Assembly (NCBI RefSeq): GCF_002927275.1 | Contig: NZ_PRKW01000007.1 | Coordinates: 186,001 to 250,000, forward strand | DNA from: Arthrobacter pityocampae | GTDB taxonomy: Bacteria > Actinomycetota > Actinomycetes > Actinomycetales > Micrococcaceae | Direction: 5' to 3' | Length of the DNA stretch: 64,000 nt | In this document: positions 17,668-27,129 of the stretch, in pieces | Layout: each line of letters starts with the position of its first letter | Position numbering within the stretch: position 1 is the first letter of the stretch | Made by a program: the position numbers and the translations under genes | Notes under the pieces: model-generated | Seen by the model: only the letters and a program-made list of their open reading frames with translations | Told to the model about the DNA's origin: nothing | Database searches by the model: none

Positions 17668-17694
17668 GTAAGCCGCGTGGGGCACGTCACACAA
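17665..17694 (-). promoter_or_regulatory. Promoter of the four-carbon acid operon
   Basis: On the minus strand, TTGTGT (17694-17689) and TACAGT (17670-17665) are separated by 18 bases, a reasonable sigma-70-type promoter. The -10 box touches the dyad operator just downstream. Confidence 0.5.
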
Positions 17695-17838
17695 GAAAGA
17701 GCCATCTTTTCGTCGGGCCTGGCAGAACTACTTCGTAGTCTTCACTGCCGTGGCACACGTCCACCTGACCTGACGGGACCCGATGTTGATCATCACCTTG
17801 AACGGCGACCGCGGGTGCCGCGCCGCCCGCGCCGAGCA

Positions 17839-18651
17839 GTGACCGCCTCGACGACCGCCGCGTCGGCACTGGTGGTCATCCCCGCGTTCGGTTCGCCGGA
17901 GCTGACCGATGCGGTGGTGCATGACCTGGTCCGCGACGGGAGCGACCTCGACCCGGCCCTGCGCATCGTGGTGGTCGACAACGCCGGAGATTACGTGCTG
18001 CCCGAGGGGAACATCGAGGTCCACCGCCCGGGGCGCAACCTGCGGTGGATCGGTGCCGCCAACTGGGCACTGAAGACGGCGTCGCGCGATGGACAGGCGG
18101 TCTGCGTGGTGCTGAACAACGACATCCGGCTGTCACCCGGCTTCCTCGACGGACTGCTCGCGCCCTTCTCCACAGCGGACGACATCGCGCTCGCCGCAGC
18201 CTGCTACGACGATTTCTGGCTCCACCAGCGGGCCTCCGCGATCCCGGGTACCGCCGCGGAGTACGTCCCGCGCGATGTGCTGCGCAACGTCGACTTCTGC
18301 GACGGCACCGCCATCGCGTTCGCCGTGCCCCCCGTCGTCGAACTGGGGAGTCTGGACGAGGTCACCTTCTTCCGGCACGGCTACGGCGCGGACATCGACC
18401 TGGCGATCCGCGTGCGGACAGCCGGCCTGCGGTGCGTGGTCACGGAGGGCGCCTACGTCTCGCACCTGCGGCGGCAGACGATGAACCGGACCGGTCAGAG
18501 TTCCGAGGGCAACCGGGCGGAGATCCTCGATGGTCTGGACGCCAAGTGGGGCGAGGGGTGGCGGGCGGACGTCGGCCTCGGCCCGGACTCGTTCCCCGCC
18601 CACAACACCGGGAGCGGGGCGTCGTGGTACCTGACCCCTCCGGCATGGTGA
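17839..18651 (+). CDS. Glycosyltransferase family 2
   Basis: About 270 residues, GT-A fold: ALVVIPAFGSPELTDAVV, VVVDNAGDYVLPEGNIEV, NLRWIGAANWALKTA and VCVVLNNDIRLSPGFLDGLL (N-N-D as the D-x-D equivalent), then ATSIRVRTAG-like ADIDLAIRVRTAG, the usual acceptor-site region. GTG 17839 is the likely start because homology-like sequence begins just after it; the frame is open further upstream. It overlaps the next glycosyltransferase by seven bases (ATGGTGA), so both act in one pathway, perhaps surface or metabolite glycosylation. Donor and acceptor unknown. Confidence 0.82.
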   Translation: MTASTTAASALVVIPAFGSPELTDAVVHDLVRDGSDLDPALRIVVVDNAGDYVLPEGNIEVHRPGRNLRWIGAANWALKTASRDGQAVCVVLNNDIRLSPGFLDGLLAPFSTADDIALAAACYDDFWLHQRASAIPGTAAEYVPRDVLRNVDFCDGTAIAFAVPPVVELGSLDEVTFFRHGYGADIDLAIRVRTAGLRCVVTEGAYVSHLRRQTMNRTGQSSEGNRAEILDGLDAKWGEGWRADVGLGPDSFPAHNTGSGASWYLTPPAW

Positions 18652-19670
18652 GCACTCCGGGACGGCCCCCGGGACGGATCATCTACGCGGGGTTCGCCAC
18701 CCGCCACCACAGCGGCGGCGTGCACGTGATGACTCAGCACGTCCGGCTGCTGCGCGAGCGCGGCCACGAGGCCTGGTTGTGGCTACCCGACGAGAACGAT
18801 CGCACCGACTGGATCGCCGACGACGTGCCGATGCTGTTCGGCGCCACCACTGCGGTCGGCGCCGACGACCTCCTGGTGCTGCCGGAGACACCGACCGTCC
18901 AGGGCCGCGATCCGGCACCCGGAGCGCGCAAGGTCATCTTCAACCAGAACCACTTCTACACCTTCGCCGCCGGCACCCCCGGCGAGGATTTCCCCGGGTG
19001 GTCGCCGGCGCCCGCGCTCTGGGTGGTGTCCGAGGAGAGCCGCGACGTGCTGACCGCCGTGCTGCCCGGCCTGCCGGTGAGCGTGGTGCCCAACCCGGTC
19101 GACGGCGAACTGTTCGCCCCCGGCGCCGCCGGGCAGCTCCGGGTGAGCTGGTTCCCCAAGAAGCGGCCGCGGGAGGCCTCGCTGCTGAAGCGGCTGCTGG
19201 CCGCCGAGCCACGACTCGCCGGGGTGGAGCTGGTGGAACTGGTCCAGGCCCCGCGGGCGGAGGTGGCCGCCACCCTGGCGGGCTCGGCGGTCTTCGTCGC
19301 CCTCGGGCACACCGAGAGCTACGGTCTGCCGGTCGCCGAGGCGCTGGCGTCGGGCTGTCTCGTGGTCGGGTACGACGGCGGCGGCGGTCACGAGCTGTTC
19401 GAGGCACCCGGCGCGTGGCGGGTCCCGGACCAGCGACCGCTGCTGATCCGCGACCGGGTGGCGGACCTGATCCAGGACCTCGACGCCCTGGCGCCGGTCC
19501 GCGCAGCGAACCGCCGCTGGGTGCTCGACCGCTATCCGTTCGCCCGGACAGCAGCGGCGCTACAGGAGGCGGTCGCGGCCGCGTGGGCCCGGCCCGGCGC
19601 CGACGCCGTGGCCGTGCATCCGGCCGCCTGGCTCGACACCCTCGGCCCGAACTTCACAGCGTATGCGTGA
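18645..19670 (+). CDS. Glycosyltransferase, GT4-like
   Basis: 341 residues with a GT-B layout. The N-terminal half starts RIIYAGFATRHHSGGVHVM, and the C-terminal half has VVPNPVDGELFAPG and HTESYGLPVAEALASGCLVV, the E-x7-E donor-binding element of GT4 enzymes. Start ATG 18645 overlaps the GT2 stop. The stop at 19670 is four bases from the stop of the convergent dehydrogenase gene. Likely uses a nucleotide sugar; product unknown. Confidence 0.8.
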   Translation: MVSTPGRPPGRIIYAGFATRHHSGGVHVMTQHVRLLRERGHEAWLWLPDENDRTDWIADDVPMLFGATTAVGADDLLVLPETPTVQGRDPAPGARKVIFNQNHFYTFAAGTPGEDFPGWSPAPALWVVSEESRDVLTAVLPGLPVSVVPNPVDGELFAPGAAGQLRVSWFPKKRPREASLLKRLLAAEPRLAGVELVELVQAPRAEVAATLAGSAVFVALGHTESYGLPVAEALASGCLVVGYDGGGGHELFEAPGAWRVPDQRPLLIRDRVADLIQDLDALAPVRAANRRWVLDRYPFARTAAALQEAVAAAWARPGADAVAVHPAAWLDTLGPNFTAYA

Positions 19671-19674
19671 GGAT

Positions 19675-20589
19675 TCAGTGGCCGCCCTTCACCACGTTGA
19701 CGAGGTCCTCGCCGGCCACGTAGCGGCGCACCTGCGCGTTGACCAGCGCGAAGGCTCTGGGGCCGGACTGCGCGATCGAGCCGGCGGCGTGCGGGGTGAT
19801 GATCAGGTTCGGCGCGTTCCACAGCGGGTGGTCGGCGGGCAGGGGCTCGGGCTCCATCACGTCCAGGGCGGCGCGCAGCCGGCCGGAGGTCAGTTCCGCG
19901 AGCAGTGCCGAGGTGTCCACGACCTTGCCGCGCGCCACGTTGACCAGCAGGGCGCCGTCGGGCATCTGGGACAGGAACTCCGCATCGACGAGACCTGTCG
20001 TCTCCGCCGTGAGCGGCACGGTCAGCACCACCACATCGGCCTCGGGCAGCAGGTCCGGCAGCTCCGAGGTGGCGTGGATGCCATCCCGTGCCGTGTGCGC
20101 CACGAGCACGGGAACGGCGTCGAAGCTCCGCAGCCGGCGCGCGGTCTGCTCGCCGAGGTCGCCGGCGCCGATGATCAGCACGCGCTTGTCGCGCAGGTCG
20201 TCGGCCTCCATCGGGTCCCACCGGCCCTGTCGCTGTGCTTCGCCGAAGTGGGGCAGCCGGCGCAGCGTGGCCAGGACGACGGCCAAAACCAGTTCGGCGA
20301 CGGCGGAGCCGTGCACGCCCCGCGCGCTGCAGAGGGTCACACCGTCCGGGACGTGCTTGAGGATGTCCTCCACGCCGGCGCTCGTCAGCTGGGTGACCTC
20401 GAGCTTCGGCATGGCGGCGAACTTCCCGGCGAGGTTGGTGGAGTCCTCGACCTGCGGCACCCAGAAAACGGTCTCGGCCAGGCGCTCGGGCTTCTCGCCC
20501 TCGCCGTCCCAGACGATCACCTCGACCTCGTCGGGAAGAGTTCCGAGCAACTCACGGGCATTCGGATCGGGTACGCAGACGACAGTCAT
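19675..20589 (-). CDS. D-isomer-specific 2-hydroxyacid dehydrogenase
   Basis: 304 residues. The NAD-binding motif is IIGAGDLGEQTARRL, and the catalytic residues of the family can be placed: Arg in NVARGKVVDT, Glu in DVMEPEPLP and His in ITPHAAG. It should reduce a 2-keto acid to a D-2-hydroxyacid. The gene starts at ATG 20589. TACACT lies only six bases before this ATG with no Shine-Dalgarno, so transcription may start at the ATG (leaderless). It is divergent from the flavin oxidase and converges on the glycosyltransferases. Confidence 0.85.
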   Translation of the reverse strand: MTVVCVPDPNARELLGTLPDEVEVIVWDGEGEKPERLAETVFWVPQVEDSTNLAGKFAAMPKLEVTQLTSAGVEDILKHVPDGVTLCSARGVHGSAVAELVLAVVLATLRRLPHFGEAQRQGRWDPMEADDLRDKRVLIIGAGDLGEQTARRLRSFDAVPVLVAHTARDGIHATSELPDLLPEADVVVLTVPLTAETTGLVDAEFLSQMPDGALLVNVARGKVVDTSALLAELTSGRLRAALDVMEPEPLPADHPLWNAPNLIITPHAAGSIAQSGPRAFALVNAQVRRYVAGEDLVNVVKGGH

Positions 20590-20758
20590 CTCGTCAGTGT
20601 AAACAGTCCCCTGACGAGGCAGGGCTATGGTGACACCAGGACTTCTACACAACTGAGAAATTCATTTCCGGCGGCGGGAAACACCCGTGCCCGATGGATC
20701 AGCCGTGCGCGTCAGCGCGGCTTCGAAGGCAGCACCGAACTTCTACAGGAGACGCGTC

Positions 20759-22141
20759 ATGGCCATCACACAGCTCACCTACCCTCACCAGGAGCCGGAG
20801 CTCACCGGCGAGGACATCCGGCTCCGCAACTGGGCCAGGAACTCCCGGCTGGGCCTGCCCGGCTCGGTCGTCGCGCCGGCTACCGAGGCGGAGCTGTGCG
20901 ACTTCCTGTCCACCAGTGACGGCCGGGTCCGGATGATCGGGAGCCGGATGTCGCCCGGCAGGATGATCGAGGTCGCGGACGGAGCCGGAACGCTCCTGGA
21001 CCTGAGCAGGCTGAGCGGCCTGATCTCCAGCACCGAAGACACCGCGACCTTCGCCGGTTCGACGTCGTTGGCCGAGGTGTACGCGTTCCTCACCGCGCGA
21101 GGGCAGATGCTGGACGCCTCACCCGGGGTGATCGCCGAGCAGACGCTGGCCGGCGCCCTGTCCACCGGAACCCACGGTCAGGGCCTGCAGCAGAGCTCGA
21201 TCGCCGGCGCCGCGCTGGCTATCCGCATGGTGCTGGCCGACGGCACGGTCGCGGAGTTCGACCACGACCACCCGGACTTCCCCGCCGTCCAGCTCGGCCT
21301 CGGCTCACTGGGCGTGATCACCGCCGTGACGCTGCGTGCGCGGGAGTCGATGATCTACACCTGCGTGAAGAAGGCCGTCGACGCGGGCACGCTCGAGACG
21401 GACCTGGAGACCTGGAACCGGGAGAACATCCTGGTCAAGGCGTGGTGGTTCCCCCAGGAGAACCAGGTACAGGTGTGGACCGCCAACGAGGCGTCCGACG
21501 ACGAGGTGTCGCGGTACCGGGCCGGCGGCAGCCAGCTCGTGGAGTACGCGACGACCGATACGTCCATGAACAGTACGATCGAGGCAACGCTGCAGCACCT
21601 CCGCGACGACAGCAAGGGCGTTGCCGACAACGGCAAGTCGCTCCGCACGGTGTCGCGCTTCCGGGACTTCACCGACGTCACGGGTGACATCTACCAGGTG
21701 TTCTGCAAGGGGATCGCGACCCCTCAGATCAACGTGGAGATCGGCATCCCGCTCGCGCGGGCCGGAGCGGTGATCAGGACGATCAAGGACTGGCACGCGG
21801 AGACGCGTCCCCGGATGCACTACCCGGTGATCCTGCGCTGCACCGGCGCGTCCGAGGGATGGCTGAGCCCGTCCAACGGCCAGGACACCTGCTACTTCGG
21901 CTTCGTGGTCTACTACGCGGCGGACGGTTCGCTGTCCGAGGAGGGAAGCAGCTTCCTCCGGGCGGTGGAGCGGGCCCTGGCCGAGGAGGGCGGCCGGCCG
22001 CACTGGGGCAAGTACTTCGACGAGTCCCTCTACGACTGGCCGGCGCTCTACCCCCAGTGGGAAGCCTTCCGCCGGGTGCGCGAGACGCTGGACCCGGAGC
22101 ACCGGTTCGCGAATGCATTCACCGATGCGCTCCTCGACTGA
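20759..22141 (+). CDS. FAD-linked sugar-lactone oxidase (D-arabinono/L-gulono-lactone oxidase family)
   Basis: 460 residues. An FAD-binding domain (about 30-200) has VRMIGSRMSPGRM, where VAO proteins have the pyrophosphate-binding glycine loop, and ALSTGTHGQG, the S-T-G-T-H-G hallmark of aldonolactone oxidases. The C-terminal ALO domain ends with GGRPHWGKYFDESL. ATG 20759 follows AGGAGA. No signal peptide. It may oxidise a sugar, sugar alcohol or lactone linked to the nearby glycosyltransferases. It is followed after 33 bases by the GT8 gene, probably one operon. Confidence 0.83.
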   Translation: MAITQLTYPHQEPELTGEDIRLRNWARNSRLGLPGSVVAPATEAELCDFLSTSDGRVRMIGSRMSPGRMIEVADGAGTLLDLSRLSGLISSTEDTATFAGSTSLAEVYAFLTARGQMLDASPGVIAEQTLAGALSTGTHGQGLQQSSIAGAALAIRMVLADGTVAEFDHDHPDFPAVQLGLGSLGVITAVTLRARESMIYTCVKKAVDAGTLETDLETWNRENILVKAWWFPQENQVQVWTANEASDDEVSRYRAGGSQLVEYATTDTSMNSTIEATLQHLRDDSKGVADNGKSLRTVSRFRDFTDVTGDIYQVFCKGIATPQINVEIGIPLARAGAVIRTIKDWHAETRPRMHYPVILRCTGASEGWLSPSNGQDTCYFGFVVYYAADGSLSEEGSSFLRAVERALAEEGGRPHWGKYFDESLYDWPALYPQWEAFRRVRETLDPEHRFANAFTDALLD

Positions 22142-22174
22142 CCCGACCCGCCCACTAGGACAGGAACACCACCG

Positions 22175-23017
22175 ATGAACGCCTGGGTGACCTTGCTGAC
22201 TCAACCCGACTACCTGATCGGGGTCCGGACGCTGCGGGCTTCGCTGGCGCGCTCCGGCAGCACCGCCCCCCTCGTCGTTATGGTGACCCAGGGGATCGAC
22301 GAGCAGGCCCGGCGCCTCCTGCAGGACGACGGGTGCCTCCTGCGCGACGTGGCACCGTTACGCCCAGCCGGGGGATCGGCGGACAGCTATGCCAACGCCC
22401 GATTCGCGGAGGTGTGGACCAAGCTGGCCGTCTGGGGTCTCACGGAGTTCGAGCGCGTCGTCTTCCTGGACGCCGACATGCTGGTGACCCGGAACATGGA
22501 TGAGCTGTTCTCGCTGGACCTGGTCGACGGCGTCATCGCCGCCTGCCACGCCTGCCGGTGCAATCCCAACCGGATCGCGAGCTATCCGCCGAGCTGGACA
22601 CCAGAGACCTGCTTCTACACCCACTGCCGGGGCGGGGACCACGTCACCGAACCGGGCGCGACGGACAACTACCTGAACGGCGGCTTCCTCGTGTTGTCGC
22701 CCGACGAGGCCGTCCTCGCCGACATGGTGCAGCGGCTGGCGGGCGTAGACGATCTGTCGCACTACCCGTTCGCCGAACAGGACTTCCTCAACGAGTTCTA
22801 CCGCGACCGCTGGCGCCCGCTGCCTTACGTGTACAACGCGCTGAAGACCCTGCAGCACCAGCACCCGTCGGTCTGGGACCCGGCATCGGTGAAGAACATT
22901 CACTACATCATCGACAAGCCGTGGGCGAGGCCATTCGATCCCAACGACCGGTACGTCGAGGTGAACCGGCTCTGGTGGGAGATGGCCGACACCCTGAGTG
23001 CACCCGTGGGCTCCTGA
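22175..23017 (+). CDS. Glycosyltransferase family 8 (glycogenin-like)
   Basis: 280 residues. VVFLDADMLVTRNMDELF carries the D-x-D metal motif, NYLNGGFLVL and FAEQDFLNEFY are the family substrate-site phrases, and HYIIDKPW near the end gives the second metal ligand. This resembles galactinol synthase/glycogenin-type enzymes that use UDP-sugars with retention. The start is ATG 22175 with AGGA about eleven bases upstream. It closes the carbohydrate cluster; the acceptor is unknown. Confidence 0.85.
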   Translation: MNAWVTLLTQPDYLIGVRTLRASLARSGSTAPLVVMVTQGIDEQARRLLQDDGCLLRDVAPLRPAGGSADSYANARFAEVWTKLAVWGLTEFERVVFLDADMLVTRNMDELFSLDLVDGVIAACHACRCNPNRIASYPPSWTPETCFYTHCRGGDHVTEPGATDNYLNGGFLVLSPDEAVLADMVQRLAGVDDLSHYPFAEQDFLNEFYRDRWRPLPYVYNALKTLQHQHPSVWDPASVKNIHYIIDKPWARPFDPNDRYVEVNRLWWEMADTLSAPVGS

Positions 23018-23540
23018 CCGCGCAGTCGAAGGTGCTCGGTCCCGACCCCGCAACCTCGTGCAGGGGGTTAGTTCCACGGCACTCCCCGCCCGACGGTCGG
23101 CCTAGACAAGGTCCATCAGCGTCCGGACGTGTGAGCAGGGGTGGGATCCGCGTCGAGATGGTTGGCCACCGAGTGACATTGCCTCCCGGTGGGGGGGGGG
23201 GGGGGGGCAAAAGAGGAACCTACGTCTATGTGTGCGACCCGGTTCTCCGCGCGCACCGGCGCGTCTTTATCCCCGTCAGCGGCGAGAAAGTACCAGGTGC
23301 CCGTTATTAGCGCAGTTGTGCTAGGTCTGGGCGGCGCAGCGGAGCGAAGGAGTAATTGCCCCTCGCTCCGGACGACGGCAGCAGACATAACTGGGATAGC
23401 GCCCCATGGTGGAAATCTGGTCGGCGAGGCGGAGCAAATCAGCTCCTAATTGACCAGTACGGTGGGCAACAATGTCAATCTTAAGCACCACGTGGACCGG
23501 ATGAGCTCTTCTTTAGACGCCGACCACAGCCAGCTCTAAA
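23018..23540. other. Intergenic with a 17-base G tract
   Basis: 523 bases between the GT8 gene and the accessory region. No convincing gene. It contains an uninterrupted run of 17 G at 23191-23207 and short GC-rich inverted pieces such as CGCGCACCGGCGCG nearby. The stretch marks a change from GC-rich metabolic genes to less GC-rich accessory DNA. Confidence 0.6.
23191..23207 (+). repeat. Homopolymer of 17 G
   Basis: Seventeen consecutive G bases in non-coding DNA. Such runs are unstable during replication and hard to sequence, so the exact length may be unreliable. No start codon sits at the usual distance for a phase-variable promoter in this position. Confidence 0.9.
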
Positions 23541-24203
23541 TCAGTCACTGTCGCTCACCCATTCCGAAGCCAGCGTCGGCCAGGGGCGGACTGTTGGTCC
23601 TCCGGCTCCATTCAAGTACTTTCGGGACTTTCGGAGTCGGTCATTTTCGATGTCGATCCAGAAGTTCAGGAGCTTGATGCATCCGTTTGCGACCCGGAGC
23701 GCTTCAGCGTTCACGGGGTCTGTGCATCCCTTTGACGTTTTCCAAACATCGGGATCAGGGCATGCGGGCCAATCGATATCCAGCAGTGGTGCTTGCCGTT
23801 GATAGTCCGGCGGCACTTGGCCGGCTGAACGCGCTGCCTTGCGTTCGGCAACCTTGGTCCGGTTGTAGGCGGCCCGGCGGTCATTTTCCTGCCAGAACAT
23901 GTCCTGCAGGATGTCCACCCAGGAGGTGCAGTGGGCGACGAATGTGTCCGGGTCAAACATTGGAGCGTCGAAGACCTGCGGCTCGTCGCAGGCTTGCTCT
24001 GCGCGCGCGGTCAGTAGAATTTGCCGCTTGTAGGTCAGGCTTCGGAAGGCCCGCTCGTCAAAGCCATCTGAGACAACGGCGTTCGTCGCAGTGGCGCGCA
24101 GCGGACCGGTAAAAGCTACCGCTGATACTTGCCAGATTCCCCAGCGCCCGTCATGAATATCGAGCACGGCGATTCCGTGCGAGGTGGCATCGATAGTAGA
24201 CAT
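23541..24203 (-). CDS. Hypothetical protein of the accessory region
   Basis: 220 residues, soluble, no family recognised. ATG 24203 has a strong GGGAGAAG site. The N-terminal part (GIAVLDIHDGRWGIWQVSAV) looks like a beta-rich domain; the second half is charged and aromatic, with LLDIDWPACPDPDVW and a run of helices (CIKLLNFWIDIENDRLRKS). It lies 134 bases downstream of the Pif1-like helicase stop on the same strand and may be co-transcribed with it. Function unknown. Confidence 0.6.
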   Translation of the reverse strand: MSTIDATSHGIAVLDIHDGRWGIWQVSAVAFTGPLRATATNAVVSDGFDERAFRSLTYKRQILLTARAEQACDEPQVFDAPMFDPDTFVAHCTSWVDILQDMFWQENDRRAAYNRTKVAERKAARSAGQVPPDYQRQAPLLDIDWPACPDPDVWKTSKGCTDPVNAEALRVANGCIKLLNFWIDIENDRLRKSRKYLNGAGGPTVRPWPTLASEWVSDSD

Positions 24204-24337
24204 GACTTCTCCCTTAACCAGTAACTTGTCGTGATTCTAGAGGCGTGGCGATCACAGAGCTTTATCCCCCGCCGATGAATCGAGTAATCACAGTACCTCT
24301 TGATGCGCAGACCCTCACGAACCTGACTATCTTCGGC

Positions 24338-26851
24338 TTAAGCGGCCTCTGAAGGCTGCCTTGGGGATTTAGGGGCCCGGGCATGGTTTTCGTCGTGACC
24401 GGTGTCGCCTTCTTGTCCCTCGGAAGCCGCTGTGGTTGGCGCGGGCGTTGCTGGGGTGGACTTGGTGGGGGGCCCTGGGACGTGGGTGATCTCCACTTGC
24501 GGGAGCGGACGCCCTTCAGCCTCCAAAGAGGTTCTCGGTTTAGTCCCGTCTGCCCAGGCCAGAAATTCTTTGGCTGTGAAGACCGGCTTGCCCCACTGGG
24601 CGGCCTGCTTGGCCTTGCCTGATTGGGACCCAGTTTCAGCTGAGATGAGGACCTCGCATTTGTTTTTGGTGACGGAGCTAACCGGCATGAGCCCGCGACC
24701 CATCGCTATTTCCTTCAGGTCCTCCCTTGAGAGATTACGTCCTCGGTCGTCCTGGGCGGAGCCGGTGAAGCAAATGCGGGCTCCCTCCACCAGGACTTGG
24801 TCGATGTCTTGTCGGACGTCCTCGGCGTAGGTGTCGTCGAGAACTGGTGTCCCAGTGATCGCCGATACCGCTCGGGCGACGTCTTGGGCCTGTGAGTCCA
24901 GCCGTGTGAGGCGGGAAGCTGCCTGTAGCTTCTGGGCCATAACCTCGCCTGGATTCGACGACGGTGGCATATTGCTGCCGACGAGAAAGGTTGTGCGGCC
25001 GTTGGGACGGGGCATCAAGTAACCGACGTGACCGGTGGGGTCGGGGAAGACATCAGCAAAGACGTCAGTGGGTTTGAGTTTCGCGGCAATGTCTCGGACG
25101 GCCCGGGCACGTTCCAAAGCTGTGGATGCGTGAAGCCGTTTCTTGTCACGGGCGTCAAGCTGGTCTTCGTCGATGTTTGTGCCGACGGGCATTTGCACGA
25201 CGTAGTCGTTGCGTTTGAGTTCGTAGTCGAGGTATCCGAGATCTCGGTCGATGTTGACGCCCACCGGGGTCCGTCCGCTCAGATGGGGTGCCAGAGCAGC
25301 CCATGCTTCGGTGAGTAACGGTGCCAGCTGCACGTCGCCGGCGGCAATGCCGTATTGCGACAGGGCTTCGCCCATATCGCAGGTGGGGTTGACGAGTGTG
25401 GTCAGTTCTATCCCGTCGTCTGTGACCAGAGCAATCTCGGTCGGGCGCGGCCGCCACTGAACACCCTCATTTCCGACGGTGCACACGCCCAAATAGGCGG
25501 TGCCTAGGGGGGCGGTTTGGGTGCCTTTGGACCGCAAGAATCTGCGGATTCGCTGGTCGACCTTGAGGTCCTTCGGCGCCACGTCTCGGCGCAGTACAAG
25601 CCCTTTCAGGGAGGTGCACCGGCTGAGGGCCACATAGAGCTGGCCGTCCGCGAAGGTGCCCCCGGACAGGTCAACCACTACGCGCTCTAGGGTCTGTCCC
25701 TGGCTCTTGTGGATGGTGATCGCCCAGGCCAGCCGGAAGGGCAGCTGAGTGTAGGTCCCGACCACCTCGTGCCGTAGCGCTCCGGCCTCGACGACGGGAC
25801 GGGTAACCTCCCAGGTGTGCTGGCCAATCTCGACAGTTTCATCGCGGGGGAGCTTGATCATGACGTGCTGCTCCCCGTCTTTGATCCGGTGGCCCACGAC
25901 CCGTGCGAGGGTTCCGTTGACCCATCGGTTCTGGGTGTCATTAGTCAGCATCATGATCTGGGCCCCAGATTTGAACACGAGATCTTCGTCTGCTGGTAGA
26001 TCAAAACCCTCGAGGTCTCCCATTATCTGGCCGAGATTACATACGGCGGGCTCTTCGATCTGCTTGAGCATCTCGTGATTTCGGGCGTTGGCGATCCGAT
26101 TGGTGGTAGTCAGCGTCAACCAAAATTGCTCAAGTGGGGGGCGAAAGGAATTATCGGTGCGGGTGTTAAGCTCTCCTCGATCGTCTTCCAAGAGCGCGCC
26201 TTCACGTACGGCGTTAAGAATCTCGACCAATCGGGTATCACCGACCTGCCGGAAAACGGTGGTGAGCTCAACCACGGGGAAGGCCTGGGTCTTGTAGTGA
26301 TCGGCTGAGAAAAAGTACGGCGAGTCGTACTGGGTGCTGAAATACTCCCGCTCCCGTTCGGTGACCACGGGTGGGAGTTGGTAGAGGTCGCCGACCAGCA
26401 CCAGCTGAACTCCACCGAACGGTTCCCCTGGGCGTGGGCCGAATCGCTCCAGGGCAATAGCCAGCCAATCAAAAACGTCAGCCCTGATCATCGAAGCCTC
26501 ATCGATGATCAGGGTGTCAAGTTCCTTGAGGGTCTTCGCGAACCGACCTGGGTAGTAGTCACTGCTGCGGACGTGCTCCGCAGTGGTGTTTGGCGCGAAG
26601 GAAAAAAGGCGGTGGATGGTGTAACCCTCGACATTGAGAGCGGCAATTCCAGTAGGTGCGACTACGACCACGTTGCGGTTCGTATTAGCTAAGAAATGCC
26701 GCACCAGCGTGGACTTACCAGTGCCGGCCTTACCGGTCAGGAAGAGGTGAGCGCCCTGCTCTAAGCGGGACAGTGCGTCTTGGAACTCCTGCGTAAGGTC
26801 GAGCCCTGATTTCTTGCCACTCAACACTGGCCACTTCCTTCCCAGATACAT
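24338..26851 (-). CDS. Pif1/RecD-like helicase with exonuclease-like and BRCT domains
   Basis: 837 residues. Residues 15-430 are a superfamily 1B helicase: Walker A GKAGTGKST (40-48), DEAS (117-120), VLVGDLYQLPPV, and the late motifs TIHKSQGQTLERVVVDL and LYVALSRCTS. Residues ~445-560 resemble the DnaQ exonuclease fold (TEIALVTDDGIELTTLVNP, SQYGIAAGDVQLAPLL, VGVNIDRDLGYLDYELKR) but the first acidic D-x-E pair is missing. Residues ~690-775 look like a BRCT domain (ARICFTGSAQDD, PVFTAKEFLAW). A disordered tail follows. It probably unwinds DNA in repair or replication; a defence role is possible from context. Confidence 0.85.
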   Translation of the reverse strand: MYLGRKWPVLSGKKSGLDLTQEFQDALSRLEQGAHLFLTGKAGTGKSTLVRHFLANTNRNVVVVAPTGIAALNVEGYTIHRLFSFAPNTTAEHVRSSDYYPGRFAKTLKELDTLIIDEASMIRADVFDWLAIALERFGPRPGEPFGGVQLVLVGDLYQLPPVVTEREREYFSTQYDSPYFFSADHYKTQAFPVVELTTVFRQVGDTRLVEILNAVREGALLEDDRGELNTRTDNSFRPPLEQFWLTLTTTNRIANARNHEMLKQIEEPAVCNLGQIMGDLEGFDLPADEDLVFKSGAQIMMLTNDTQNRWVNGTLARVVGHRIKDGEQHVMIKLPRDETVEIGQHTWEVTRPVVEAGALRHEVVGTYTQLPFRLAWAITIHKSQGQTLERVVVDLSGGTFADGQLYVALSRCTSLKGLVLRRDVAPKDLKVDQRIRRFLRSKGTQTAPLGTAYLGVCTVGNEGVQWRPRPTEIALVTDDGIELTTLVNPTCDMGEALSQYGIAAGDVQLAPLLTEAWAALAPHLSGRTPVGVNIDRDLGYLDYELKRNDYVVQMPVGTNIDEDQLDARDKKRLHASTALERARAVRDIAAKLKPTDVFADVFPDPTGHVGYLMPRPNGRTTFLVGSNMPPSSNPGEVMAQKLQAASRLTRLDSQAQDVARAVSAITGTPVLDDTYAEDVRQDIDQVLVEGARICFTGSAQDDRGRNLSREDLKEIAMGRGLMPVSSVTKNKCEVLISAETGSQSGKAKQAAQWGKPVFTAKEFLAWADGTKPRTSLEAEGRPLPQVEITHVPGPPTKSTPATPAPTTAASEGQEGDTGHDENHARAPKSPRQPSEAA

Positions 26852-27129
26852 GAACCTTGATGCTATGCCGCCGATTCAAGAACGCGCCTCGTGGCGCGCG
26901 GGAGAGGGAGATTCTCACACGATCACGTGCCATTGATCTCGCTCGGGTAAAGCACTTGGGAGTGGTGTAGCGTTCCGTCAACCCTCATGGGTTAGGCGTT
27001 GAGCCCGAAGCGGGTCTCTTGGTCGTGGGGGCGTGTTGGCGGTTGTTCCCGTGTCGGCGACGGGGTTCGGGGGGACTTAGCGCGTATATCGAGGGCCCCT
27101 CGTCGCGGGGGTGGAATCAGCCCACCGCA

